In this document: positions 39,774 through 48,272 of the stretch, piece by piece
Layout: each line of letters starts with the position of its first letter
Numbering within the stretch: the stretch's first letter is position 1
DNA from: JACCTH01 sp963761985
GTDB lineage: Bacteria > Actinomycetota > Acidimicrobiia > Spongiisociales > ZC4RG35
Assembly: GCA_963761985.1 (NCBI GenBank)
Contig: CAVXIT010000010.1
Span: 1-64,000, forward strand
DNA length: 64,000 nt
Direction of reading: 5' to 3'
Position numbers and translations under genes: made by a program
The notes under the pieces: generated by a model
Database searches by the model: none
What the model saw: the letters and a program-made list of their open reading frames with translations, nothing else
Told to the model about the DNA's origin: nothing

Positions 39774-39794
39774 GGCGGGAGTATAAGTCCCGCC
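39774..39794 (-). terminator. Hairpin between the lipid kinase and DUF4193 genes
   Basis: GGCGGGA-GTATAAG-TCCCGCC gives a 7-bp GC-rich stem with a 7-base loop in the 60-bp gap. There is no T-run downstream in the minus-strand direction, so it may be a leaky terminator, an RNA-processing site or part of a promoter region for the DUF4193 gene. Confidence 0.35.
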
Positions 39795-39813
39795 CCGGGC
39801 CCTTTTCGCCCTC

Positions 39814-40719
39814 TTAAATCTTCAGAGAGAGCGCGCCGGGCAGAACCGAAATCGAGACCGGAGTATTCCCGACCGGATCGCCGTCGGCCTCCAGCGGCCA
39901 TCCCGGCTCGGTGATTATCTCCAAAGACCCCTTGGAGAAGCGGTGAACGGCCGGATCGGAGAGGTGAACGCCGCGAATGATCCGCGGAACCAGGCGGAAC
40001 GCTTCCCACTTCCGGCAATTGATCACCTGGATGTCGAGGCGGCCGTCGGCGAGGTTGGCCCGCGGAGCAACGTTCCAGCCACCGGCGAAGTACTGGCCGT
40101 TGGCGAAGATCACCGCCAGCGCCGGGCCGTCATAGCCCCTTTTCGCGGCCACCGACTCCGACTGGCCGATCCCGGCCATCGACACCTCCGCTTCGGGAAA
40201 TCCCGGCAGCCGCTTCAGAAAAGCGAGCGGATAGCGGGCCATCCCCCAGGACCGGCTCATCGTTTGGGCTGTCACGGCGGCAGCGGCTCCTATCCCCACC
40301 TGGGCCACATTGAGGAAATGCCGGACCCCGAAGGTGCCTTCGAGACGTCCCACGTCAACGAGATACTTGGACTCGGAAGAAAGGTGTGTGGCGGCCTCGT
40401 CGAGGTTCTGGGGGATCGCAAAGGTTCGGAGGAGGTCGCAACCGGTACCCCCGGGGAGGATCCCGAGCAGAGGCTGGGCTTTCCAGGTAGTCGAGAGGAT
40501 GGCGTTCACAGCCAGATTGGCCGTGCCGTCGCCACCAACTACGGCCAATTTCGAGTGTTCACTCGACCGCGCCAGTCCGACTATGCGCTCACGAAGCGAT
40601 TCCGCTGAGGACGGAGTTTCGATCTCCGCCTCAACCGATGCACTGCGAAGCGCCGACCTGACCCGGGCTTCGGTTACCGGCCGGCGGCCAGCGGCGGGGT
40701 TGATCAGAACGAGCCACAT
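39814..40719 (-). CDS. Diacylglycerol kinase-like lipid kinase
   Basis: DAGK-catalytic-domain protein that phosphorylates diacylglycerol or a related lipid. It begins WLVLINPAAGRRPVTEARVR, has AVVGGDGTANLAVNAIL (nucleotide site), GILPGGTGCDLLRTFAIP and a beta-sandwich C-terminus with DGRLDIQVINCRKWEAFRLV and PLEADGDPVGNTPVSISVLP. Length 301. It sits directly downstream of helY with a six-base gap, and is probably cotranscribed. Confidence 0.9.
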   Translation of the reverse strand: MWLVLINPAAGRRPVTEARVRSALRSASVEAEIETPSSAESLRERIVGLARSSEHSKLAVVGGDGTANLAVNAILSTTWKAQPLLGILPGGTGCDLLRTFAIPQNLDEAATHLSSESKYLVDVGRLEGTFGVRHFLNVAQVGIGAAAAVTAQTMSRSWGMARYPLAFLKRLPGFPEAEVSMAGIGQSESVAAKRGYDGPALAVIFANGQYFAGGWNVAPRANLADGRLDIQVINCRKWEAFRLVPRIIRGVHLSDPAVHRFSKGSLEIITEPGWPLEADGDPVGNTPVSISVLPGALSLKI

Positions 40720-40725
40720 CAGCCG

Positions 40726-43326
40726 CTAGCCCACTCCCATGGCGGCCACAACACCGCGATCTACGGCCGTCAAAGTCGCTCGCGCCTCTGCCTTGAGACC
40801 CGGTCCCACGTCTCTGATTTGGCGCAAGAGGTCGACCAATTGCCGGGAGACGCGGACAAAGTCACCCGACGCGAGCCGGAGCCCCGTGAGCTCGTCCAGG
40901 CCAGCGCCATTGGCCCACTGGTAGGCAAGGCCTACGAAACCCGGGTCGGGTCCCCGATTGGCCGGGAGCCGGTGGCGCCGCTCGGCGGCAGCCAGCTCTT
41001 CGGCGAGCTCGAGCAGTTGTTCCCATCGTTCCTGCAGAAGCGCGGTCGGCCAAAGCGGGATCGTGCGCTCGTCTGTCCGTGGCTCGTACACGAAGCAGGA
41101 GGCAAGCGCGGCTAGCTCCGGCTCGGCCAAACCGACGAACAGGCCACGGTCCAGCGCCTCGGCTAGAAGCAGATCGAGCTCGCTGTAGACGAAGCGGAGC
41201 CGCTGCCCGCGTTCAGTGAGATTCCACCCCTCGAGGTACCCGAATTCGTTCAGCAGCGATTCGATGGCTTCGAAATCTTCAACCAGGCCCGCTCCGGAGC
41301 GACGGAGGTCGGCCGCGACTGCTTCCAGTTTCTTGCGGGTGCGCTCGGCTCGGGCCAGCGCTTTGAGATGGGCGCCTCGTTCGGGACACCGGGCTACTGG
41401 GTGATCTGGCTCCCGCCGAGGTTGCGGTGCCTCGTCGTTGCCCGCGCGTTCAGCCAATGCTTGATCGGCTTGGGGCAGCTTGCGCAGGAGACGCAAGGCA
41501 TCGGAAAGAAACCGCCTGCTCTTCGTGTCGATTGGTTGGGGAAGTTCGAGTGTGGCCCGCCGGCTCGTCCCGGGCGCAATCTCGCGGTTGCCCAGCGGGA
41601 CGGTGCGACCCGAAGTGCCCAGGGCGAGCAATTTCAGGCCACCACCTTCGCGCCGGATACGGCGCAGGATGAGATATCGACCCTGCCGGGGTCCGCCGGG
41701 GATGTCGATCACTTCGCCTGGTCGGAGTCGTCCCAGCAGATCCTCGCGCTCCGAACTCTTGCCTGCGAGGTTCTTCCCGGATGGAATCTGTCCGAGCAGC
41801 GACCGATAGTCCGCCACCGAGCCCAGCTCGCAGGTCGCCGCCTTCTCGTCGACCGCAAGTTGATCGGAGATGACCGCCAGACGACGACGCGCGGCCGAGG
41901 TGTCCTCCTGGCGCTGGTACTGGGCGAATGACGACGACAGAAGCTCGAGGGCTCGCGGTCGTTCGTAAGTCGCAGCGAGGTTGGCGGCCATGTTGTAGGT
42001 CGGTCGAAAGGAGGAGCGGAGGGGGTGGCTTCCGGCCGCCGCGATCGCCGTCACCTGCCCGAAGGCGATGAACGGAGAATGCAGGACCACTCCGAACCCG
42101 GCCACGTCAATCCCCCGACGACCGGCTCTCCCGGTTAGCTGGGTGTAGTCGCCGGGACTCATCAGCTCATGACCTTCGCCACTCCATTTCGACAAGGACT
42201 CGAGAATCACGGTCCGGGCGGGCATGTTGATGCCCAGGGCCAGGGTTTCGGTGGCGAAAACCACTTTGAGCAGCCCGGCTGCGAACAGGTCTTCGGCCGC
42301 TTCTTTGAAGGCCGGCACCATGCCGGCATGGTGCGGGGAGATCCCCGCCTCCAGGAATGAAAGCCAGCGGCCGTAGTCGAGCACATCTAGATCGGACGGC
42401 TCGAGGTGTGCCGTGGCCTCTTCGGCGATGTTCCGAATTCGCTCGCGTTCTTCGACCGAGGTGAGGCGCACGCCTGATTCAAGCAAACGCACCGCGGCGG
42501 CGTCACATCCTGCCCGGGAGAAGATGAAGTAGATCGCGGGGAGCAACCCATCCTCGGCCAGCCGTTCGATCACTTCCACTCGACCCGGAATGGCAAAACG
42601 TCTGCGACGGCCCTTCTCCAGGCTCAGGAGACGTTCGATCCGCGGGTTGGCTCGCTGATCACCGCCCCGGTTGACGAATGTGGGTTGCAACTCGAGCTCG
42701 GATGAGAACCGGTCCTTCCAGCAATAGAGATCTTCGAGCGGGATCGGACGATGGCGGGTCACGATCAGCTCGGTTGGACCGCGCCGTTCGCGGACCCAGG
42801 CGGCAAACTCGGCCGAATTGGCGACGGTGGCCGACAAGCAGACCATTTGCAGGTGGCGCGGGGCATGAACGATGATTTCCTCCCAAACCGCGCCGCGAAA
42901 TCGGTCCTGGAGGTAGTGCACCTCGTCGAGGATCACTGTGTCGACCCGATCGAGGGCACCCGAGGTGGCGTAGATCATGTTGCGGAGGACTTCTGTGGTC
43001 ATCACGACGATCTCCGCGTTTCCATTGATCACGTTGTCGCCCGTGAGAAGGCCAACACGGTCCCTTCCGTACACATCGACAAAGTCGGAGAACTTCTGAT
43101 TGCTGAGGGCTTTGATCGGGGTCGTGTAGAAGGCTCTTCTCTCCCTGCCGAGGGCCAACGCCACCGCGGCCTCGGCAATCAATGTCTTGCCCGCACCGGT
43201 CGGGGCCGTCACGACGACAGTCGCGCCGCTGGCCGCGGCCGCGATTGCCTCCAGCTGAAACTCATCCGGTTCGAAGGGCAATGCCGAATAGAAGTCCTCG
43301 AGGACCGCGTCAACCGAGCTCGTCAT
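40726..43326 (-). CDS. helY: HelY/Ski2-like DEAD/DEAH-box RNA helicase
   Basis: Superfamily 2 helicase of the Mtr4/Ski2 group, 866 residues, close to mycobacterial HelY. Motifs: TAPTGAGKTLIAEAA (I), TPIKALSNQKF (Ia), TGDNVINGNAEIVVMTTEVL (Ib), VILDEVHYLQD (II, DEVH), CLSATVANS (III), YFIFSRAGCDAA (IV), VVFATETLALGINMPARTV (V) and YTQLTGRAGRRGIDV (VI). A beta-barrel insert (GGPRQGRYLILRRIRREGG) and a helical C-terminal domain follow. The order helY-tatC-tatA-pafCBA parallels the M. tuberculosis Rv2092c-Rv2097c region. Its start overlaps the tatC stop. Confidence 0.93.
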   Translation of the reverse strand: MTSSVDAVLEDFYSALPFEPDEFQLEAIAAAASGATVVVTAPTGAGKTLIAEAAVALALGRERRAFYTTPIKALSNQKFSDFVDVYGRDRVGLLTGDNVINGNAEIVVMTTEVLRNMIYATSGALDRVDTVILDEVHYLQDRFRGAVWEEIIVHAPRHLQMVCLSATVANSAEFAAWVRERRGPTELIVTRHRPIPLEDLYCWKDRFSSELELQPTFVNRGGDQRANPRIERLLSLEKGRRRRFAIPGRVEVIERLAEDGLLPAIYFIFSRAGCDAAAVRLLESGVRLTSVEERERIRNIAEEATAHLEPSDLDVLDYGRWLSFLEAGISPHHAGMVPAFKEAAEDLFAAGLLKVVFATETLALGINMPARTVILESLSKWSGEGHELMSPGDYTQLTGRAGRRGIDVAGFGVVLHSPFIAFGQVTAIAAAGSHPLRSSFRPTYNMAANLAATYERPRALELLSSSFAQYQRQEDTSAARRRLAVISDQLAVDEKAATCELGSVADYRSLLGQIPSGKNLAGKSSEREDLLGRLRPGEVIDIPGGPRQGRYLILRRIRREGGGLKLLALGTSGRTVPLGNREIAPGTSRRATLELPQPIDTKSRRFLSDALRLLRKLPQADQALAERAGNDEAPQPRREPDHPVARCPERGAHLKALARAERTRKKLEAVAADLRRSGAGLVEDFEAIESLLNEFGYLEGWNLTERGQRLRFVYSELDLLLAEALDRGLFVGLAEPELAALASCFVYEPRTDERTIPLWPTALLQERWEQLLELAEELAAAERRHRLPANRGPDPGFVGLAYQWANGAGLDELTGLRLASGDFVRVSRQLVDLLRQIRDVGPGLKAEARATLTAVDRGVVAAMGVG

Positions 43327-44036
43327 CGACGCAGAGTGAGTCTGACCAGCAAAAGCGTCAATTCGTACAGCACGTAGAGCGGAACCGCCATCAATGCCAG
43401 TGTCAACGGATCACCGGTTGGAGTGACCGCAGCCGCGCCGACGACGATCAACATGACCGCCCAGCGCCTCCCCTTAGCGAGCTGCTGGCTATTCACCACG
43501 CCCGCTGCAGCGAGAGCGAACAGAAAGACGGGGAGCTGAAACGTGATGCCGAACGCGAGCAGCACACGAAGAACAAAGGAGTAATAGGGCCCGATCAAGA
43601 GGTCGTTGGAGACTCCTTCAAAGATGCCGAGCAGTGCGCCAAGGGCGCGGGGCAACAAGGCGTAGCCAAACAGCACTCCCCCGGCGAACAAGACGACGAA
43701 GGAGCCGACGATGGGGATCACCCACTTCTTCTCGGTCTTGGTCAATGCCGGCGCCACAAAGGCCCACAGGTGATAAAGGATCACCGGACTGGCGAGCATG
43801 ATGCCGCCGAACAGGCCGACTCGCATCAACACGCCAAACTCTTCGCCTGGTTCCAGCGCCTGCAGCGATCCCTCGGGTCGCGCCTCGAAGTACGGTCGGT
43901 TGAGTACTTCGATGAGGAAGTCGTCAAAGATCAGCGCGATCACGGAACCCAGCACGACCGCAATCGCCACCTTGATCAACCGGCTTCGCAGTTCGACGAG
44001 ATGCGAGAGGATGGATTGGGGCGAATCCCCGGTCAC
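43323..44036 (-). CDS. tatC: Sec-independent protein translocase TatC
   Basis: Core receptor of the twin-arginine translocase. Six transmembrane helices are visible, beginning LSHLVELRSRLIKVAIAVVLGS, with the signature SPVILYHLWAFVAPALTKTE and the helix-4 region FSFVLRVLLAFGITFQLPVF (seen as YYSFVLRVLLAFGITFQLPV). The C-terminus LYELTLLLVRLTLRR is cytoplasmic. Coupled to tatA (4-base overlap) and helY. It serves Tat substrates such as the RR-signal dioxygenase at 60,445-61,354. Confidence 0.94.
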   Translation of the reverse strand: MTGDSPQSILSHLVELRSRLIKVAIAVVLGSVIALIFDDFLIEVLNRPYFEARPEGSLQALEPGEEFGVLMRVGLFGGIMLASPVILYHLWAFVAPALTKTEKKWVIPIVGSFVVLFAGGVLFGYALLPRALGALLGIFEGVSNDLLIGPYYSFVLRVLLAFGITFQLPVFLFALAAAGVVNSQQLAKGRRWAVMLIVVGAAAVTPTGDPLTLALMAVPLYVLYELTLLLVRLTLRR

Positions 44037-44443
44037 GCTCCGATGCCTGGCTCGGCTCGGCGGGGTGGCAATTCCTCGGGGGTGTCAACCAGAGGTTCGC
44101 CGGACTCTTCGATTCGCTCGAGGTCGGCCATCGCATCGGCCGGAGTCGGTCCGGACAGAGGCTTAGGTCCGTTCCATGCGAGCTTCTTCGGGTTGGCGTC
44201 CCTGGCCAGTTGGGCGGTTTCCCTCACCGCCTTTTTGACCTCGGCGACAGGGTCGGTGAGCTCGGATTTTGCCTTAGATACCTCGGCGATCTCCGCTTCG
44301 AGTCCCTCTCTCATCTCCCGGGCGGCTTCGCGCATCTCGCGGACGTATCCGCTCGCCTTCCGAGCCATTTCCGGTAGTCGTTCGGGCCCGAAAACGATCA
44401 GCGCCACGAGCACGATGACGATCCATTCGCCGCCTTGTATCAC
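44033..44443 (-). CDS. tatA: Tat translocase TatA/TatB-type protein
   Basis: Single N-terminal transmembrane helix (EWIVIVLVALIVF) followed by the hinge FGPERLPEMARKASGYVREM and a long amphipathic/charged region. The FGPxxLP with Glu at the helix end is closer to TatB, while short C-terminal disorder (DTPEELPPRRAEP) is seen in both. At 136 residues it is longer than a typical TatA. No second TatA/B paralogue lies nearby. It overlaps tatC by four bases. Confidence 0.88.
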   Translation of the reverse strand: MIQGGEWIVIVLVALIVFGPERLPEMARKASGYVREMREAAREMREGLEAEIAEVSKAKSELTDPVAEVKKAVRETAQLARDANPKKLAWNGPKPLSGPTPADAMADLERIEESGEPLVDTPEELPPRRAEPGIGA

Positions 44444-44470
44444 CTGTTCATGCTAGGTCAGGGCGCGAAT

Positions 44471-44534
44471 ACACCCCGGCGGACGAAGCGGCTGCCCCCC
44501 GGCAACCGGCCTGACTCGACGTCCGGCGGGGTGT
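44471..44534 (-). terminator. Long stem-loop between the zinc-ribbon gene and tatA
   Basis: ACACCCCGGCGGAC (44,471-44,484) pairs with GTCCGGCGGGGTGT (44,521-44,534) with one mismatch in 14, enclosing a 36-base GC-rich loop that can fold further (GCCCCCCGGCAACCGG). It lies in the 99-bp gap downstream of the zinc-ribbon gene and upstream of tatA. It probably ends or attenuates the transcript coming from pafBC and the zinc-ribbon gene. Confidence 0.5.
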
Positions 44535-44542
44535 TGGTTCGC

Positions 44543-44833
44543 TTAGCCAGCGAGCAATCGGAAAGGATCGGGCTCGGCGGCCAAGGCTGCAGCGAAGGCG
44601 ACAATTTCGTCTTCGGTGATGGGGTCGGGGTTGATGACTTCGTAGCTAACTCCGGTGGCAAGAAGAACGCTCACAACCCGGGCGTTGGCGGGCCGGCGCT
44701 GCACGGTGGTGCAGGTCGGGCAGACGAAGCGGTAGTTGCCCTCATCCTGGCTGGGAGCGAGTTCGAGCGACAGATCCGAGGGGGTGAGCTGTACGTCTCC
44801 GCACCAACTGCAGGTTGTCTTGATGGTTGTCAT
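44543..44833 (-). CDS. Actinobacterial small zinc-ribbon protein
   Basis: A 96-residue protein with an N-terminal zinc ribbon: TTCSWCGDV (Cys8, Cys11) and FVCPTCTTVQ (Cys38, Cys41), CxxC-x26-CxxC. The ribbon is followed by an alpha/beta tail, VSVLLATGVSYEVINPDPI and EIVAFAAALAAEPDPF. I recognise the type as a conserved actinobacterial hypothetical, often near cell-envelope or Tat genes; no function is established. It lies alone between pafC (100-bp gap) and tatA. Confidence 0.75.
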   Translation of the reverse strand: MTTIKTTCSWCGDVQLTPSDLSLELAPSQDEGNYRFVCPTCTTVQRRPANARVVSVLLATGVSYEVINPDPITEDEIVAFAAALAAEPDPFRLLAG

Positions 44834-44933
44834 CTTGGGTTTTCTCCGCCTTTACAAACTGTGTCCGTGATATCGGCGAAGGGGTATTAGGACTTGAGCA
44901 AACCAGGCCAAAGTGGACCGAAAGGATTAGTTA

Positions 44934-45870
44934 CTAAGCGCCTAAGCCGTACAGATTCTCAAGCTTTGCGCGCAGCGCGGCGAGGGCTTGGGCGACCTCT
45001 TTTCCTTCGACCAAACGTGCATCGGGTCCGAGCCGCAAGAGGAGTTGAGCGGCCACCAACGGATCGGCCGCGCTCGAAGTCAACGACGAGCTCCTCGGGT
45101 TTGTCGGACACCACCGTGACCGGGTAGTACTCATGCACCCATCTCGCAGGGGGAAGCAACGCGATGCGGACGCGCACGTCTTCAACCGACGGGATGTAGC
45201 GCACCTCGGGGGCAGGGATAGTTTTTGGTGGCATGAAGGTCTCCCCGGTCGCCACACCCGATTTGATGCGGTCAACCCGAAAAACTCTTTGCGCGCCGGC
45301 GAGCCGGCAGTGGCCGATCACATACCAATTGCCAAGCGAAGAGAACACCGACCAGGGTTCGATCTCGCGCTCGGTTACCTCGTCGCGCGACAGCGACCAA
45401 TAAGTAAGAGAGACAACCTCGCTCGCCGCGGCTGCGTCCTTCAGAGTCCCGACGAGCGCGGGCTCGACCGCGAGAGCGACGTCGACTACTTCGCTCCCCT
45501 GAGGCAACACCACTGCCTCGAGCTTGCGCACCGCCGACTCGAGCACCGCTCCACCGTGTCCCGCACCGACCATCGCCATTCCCGAGGCAAGCAAGGCCAG
45601 AGCTTCAGCCGGGGCGAGGCGAGGGGCGTTGGCGAAGTATTCGGCCATGTCGATGATCACCTCGTCATCGATGATCTCAGCCGAGATCAGATCCCCCGGT
45701 CCATAGCCCGGGAGCCCGCACACGAAAACGATGTTCAGGTCCTGGGCGAGCTCCTTTTCCGTGTACTGGAACCGCTCGCACACCTCGGCGACGCTGGCGC
45801 CTGGATTGGCAATCGCCCAAGGGATCATCGCCAGAATGCGTGCGAGGCGCGAAGCGGTGCGCTGGCTCAC
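44934..45870 (-). CDS. pafC: PafC, WYL-domain transcription activator, one frameshift near the end
   Basis: Partner of PafB in the PafBC heterodimer, the DNA-damage-responsive activator of the mycobacterial LexA-independent response. It starts at GTG 45,870, SQRTASRLARILAMIPWAIA, with a winged-helix head, VCERFQYTEKELAQDLNIVFV, then the WYL core EIEPWSVFSSLGNWYVIGHCRLAG and FRVDRIKS. After EELVVDFE the frame shifts (extra base near 45,072) and continues AADPLVAAQLLLRLGPDARL and ends LENLYGLGA. The final 45 residues are therefore in another frame. Overlaps pafB by four bases. Confidence 0.87.
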
Positions 45871-46781
45871 GCCACGCTCCGCACCCGGTTGATAACAGCT
45901 TGGCGCAGCTCCGGCGGCGCCATCACCTCGGCTCCATCGCCAAAAGTCAGTACCCAGCCGACAAACGATCCGACGTTCGTCACGGGCACTTCGACCGTGA
46001 TGGCTCCGTCGGCTCCGGTCTGCCCAACGATGCCGCCAAGCTGACGGGTTGCCCACCACGCCACCTCGGGAGCGAAGCGGATCAGCGCCTTGGAGTCTGT
46101 TTCTTTGCTCAGGTCCCAGGCGTCGAGGGCCGCGCGGAGGTCGAAGTCCGACGGACGCTCAAACGCGCCTGCGTCCTCGCCGAGTTGGATCGCCTCCATC
46201 CGATCAAGCCGGTAGGTGCGCTGGCCGTTGGCGGTTCGTCCCACCACGTACCAGTGGCCGCGGCGATGGCCGATGCCATAGGGAGCGACCCGACGCGTTT
46301 CTCGACGATACGTAAACGTGACAACTCGGCGTTCGACGACGGCTTCGAACAGCTGGCCCAGGGTCTCGGCCTCTGCTCCGAGGTCAGCCGAGAACGGTTC
46401 GATCGCACCGGTGAGCCGGGTGCCGCCCAACTTGAGAATTGCTTCCGGAGCCGCCACCTCGCCCCCCACCCGCACGATCTGAGCAGCAATGAAAAGGGCG
46501 GCGCGTTCTTCGTCGGTGAGGCCAGGGTCGGCCATCTTGTAACGAGCCGGGTCGACGAAGTACCCCTTCTCTACCTCCCAGGCGTCGGTGAATCGCATCT
46601 CGAGAGGAATTCCCACTTTGCGCAAAAGATCCTTGTCGCGTTCGAACATCCGGTGGAAGGCGTCATCGGAGCCTTCCGAGTAGCCCGGGATCGTTCTCCT
46701 GATCTCGTCGGCGAGCAGGGGGCGCGTGGCGGTGAGGAGCATCGCCAGCAAATTGATCAAGCGTTCGAGGACGTTGCGCAT
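45867..46781 (-). CDS. pafB: PafB, WYL-domain transcription activator
   Basis: 304-residue WYL regulator. A winged-helix N-terminus (NLLAMLLTATRPLLADEIRR, FERDKDLLRKVGIPLE) is followed by the WYL domain: VTFTYRRETRRVAPYGIGHR, then HWYVVGRTANGQRTYRLDRM, and a C-terminal WCX extension (VEVPVTNVGSFVGWVLTFGD). In mycobacteria PafB and PafC act together and bind single-stranded DNA as a damage signal. The gene is next to pafA, from which the name derives, but the regulators are not pupylation enzymes. Confidence 0.9.
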   Translation of the reverse strand: MRNVLERLINLLAMLLTATRPLLADEIRRTIPGYSEGSDDAFHRMFERDKDLLRKVGIPLEMRFTDAWEVEKGYFVDPARYKMADPGLTDEERAALFIAAQIVRVGGEVAAPEAILKLGGTRLTGAIEPFSADLGAEAETLGQLFEAVVERRVVTFTYRRETRRVAPYGIGHRRGHWYVVGRTANGQRTYRLDRMEAIQLGEDAGAFERPSDFDLRAALDAWDLSKETDSKALIRFAPEVAWWATRQLGGIVGQTGADGAITVEVPVTNVGSFVGWVLTFGDGAEVMAPPELRQAVINRVRSVA

Positions 46782-46787
46782 GAACGC

Positions 46788-48143
46788 TTAAAGGCTTTCG
46801 ATCAGCCGATCAACCCGATCGTCGAAGGCCTTAAAGGGGTCTTTGCACAAGACCGTTCGCTGGGCCTGATCATTGAGCTTGAGGTGGACCCAGTCCACCG
46901 TGAAGTCGCGTCGCTTGGCTTTCGCCGCCTTGATGAACTCGCCCCGGAGCCGCGCCCGGGTGGTCTGTGGCGCGAGATCCTTCGCTTCCTGGATTTCACT
47001 CTCGTCGACCACGCGGTCAACCATATCTTGTCGGGCCAGAAGGTTGTAGATGCCTCTGCTGCGATCGACATCGTGATAGGAGAGGTCGAGCATGGCCAGG
47101 CGCGGGTGCGAGAGCGGCAGCTGGCGTTGCTCGCGGTAGCGCTCGAGGAGACGGTATTTGATCACCCAGTCGACCTCGCGGTCGAGTGACAGCGGGTCCT
47201 TCTCGAGACCGGTGAGGAGATGTTCCCAGCGATCGACTGCCGACTGCACCTCGGTGGGGAACCCCGGGTTGCGAGAAAAACGAACGACCCGATCGAAGTA
47301 CTCCCACTGGATGTCGAGTGCCGACAGCTCGCGCCCATTGGCCAGACGGATCTTTCTCCGGCAGGTGAGATCGTGGGCAATCTCCCGGATCGCCCGGATC
47401 GGGTTCTCGAGAGTGAGATCACGAAAGACCGCATCTCTTTCGATCATCTGCAGCAACGCCACCACCGTCCCGACCTTTACGTTCGTCGCGTATTCGCTCA
47501 TGTTCGAGTCGCCGGCAATGACATGGAGGCGCCGGTAACGCTCGGCGTCGGCATGCGGCTCGTCGCGGGTATTGATGATCGGACGGCTGCGGGTCGTGGC
47601 CGATGACACGCCTTCCCAAATGTGTTCCGCCCGTTGGGCGATCGAGAACCCCGTGCCGCGGGGAGTCTGCATGAGTTTTCCGGCCCCGAGGAAGATCTGA
47701 CGGGTCACGAGGAAGGGAATCAATACGTCGACGGTCTTGTGAAAGTCCTTGTGCCGGCTGACGAGGTAGTTCTCATGACAGCCGTACGAGTTGCCGGCCG
47801 AGTCGGTGTTGTTCTTGAAGAGGAAGATCTCGCCCCGGATCCCTTCCTCCTCTAGGCGCTGTTCAGCAGAGTGAACGAGCGATTCGAGAATCCGTTCGCC
47901 GGCCTTGTCATGGGCGACGAGCGACCGCAACGAGTCGCACTCGGGCGTCGCGTACTCGGGGTGGCTACCGACGTCCAAGTAGAGACGAGCGCCGTTCTCC
48001 AAGAAGACGTTGGACGACCGCCCCCACGACACCACCCGGCGGAACAGATATCGAGCGACCTCGTCGGGAGAAAGCCGCCGCTGGCCCCTCAAGGTGCACG
48101 TGACCCCGTATTCGTTTTCGAGGCCAAAGATGCGGCGGTCCAC
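46788..48143 (-). CDS. pafA: Pup--protein ligase
   Basis: Carboxylate-amine ligase that joins the C-terminal Glu of Pup to substrate lysines using ATP. It begins MDRRIFGLENEYGVTCTLRG (nucleotide/Mg glutamates), has LYLDVGSHPEYATPECDS with the catalytic aspartate, IFLFKNNTDSAGNSYGCHEN, SRPIINTRDEPHADAERYRR, HVIAGDSNMSEYATNVKVGT and the C-terminal SYHDVDRSRGIYNLL. At 451 residues it matches the family. It lies about 2.4 kb downstream of pup, separated by prcBA and an EamA gene. Confidence 0.95.
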   Translation of the reverse strand: MDRRIFGLENEYGVTCTLRGQRRLSPDEVARYLFRRVVSWGRSSNVFLENGARLYLDVGSHPEYATPECDSLRSLVAHDKAGERILESLVHSAEQRLEEEGIRGEIFLFKNNTDSAGNSYGCHENYLVSRHKDFHKTVDVLIPFLVTRQIFLGAGKLMQTPRGTGFSIAQRAEHIWEGVSSATTRSRPIINTRDEPHADAERYRRLHVIAGDSNMSEYATNVKVGTVVALLQMIERDAVFRDLTLENPIRAIREIAHDLTCRRKIRLANGRELSALDIQWEYFDRVVRFSRNPGFPTEVQSAVDRWEHLLTGLEKDPLSLDREVDWVIKYRLLERYREQRQLPLSHPRLAMLDLSYHDVDRSRGIYNLLARQDMVDRVVDESEIQEAKDLAPQTTRARLRGEFIKAAKAKRRDFTVDWVHLKLNDQAQRTVLCKDPFKAFDDRVDRLIESL

Positions 48144-48198
48144 CCGCCGAATCTAACGGAGTGTCCTCTATTTCTCGCGTCGCTCTATCGCGGTCGAA

Positions 48199-48272
48199 AT
48201 TTGGGACCACATCTGCGTTTTCCACTGATCTAGTCACAAATAAGGGCGAGAGCGCAGATGTAGTACCGAAAT
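48199..48272. repeat. Imperfect 19/20-bp inverted repeat in the pafA-upstream gap
   Basis: ATTTGGGACCACATCTGCG (48,199-48,217) and CGCAGATGTAGTACCGAAAT (48,253-48,272) are inverted copies, differing at about three positions, with a 35-bp spacer (AT-richer, containing TGATCTAGTCA). The right arm runs up to the EamA stop codon. It could be a transcript stem-loop ending the prcA-EamA message, or a small repeated element; copies elsewhere in the genome were not available for comparison. Confidence 0.5.

Noticed and set aside
39412..39786. Two long plus-strand frames (Ser-rich and Leu/Val/Glu-rich) opposite the DUF4193 gene
   Set aside because: They are antisense shadows of a long Glu/Asp-rich coding stretch; the zinc ribbon and family match are only on the minus strand.
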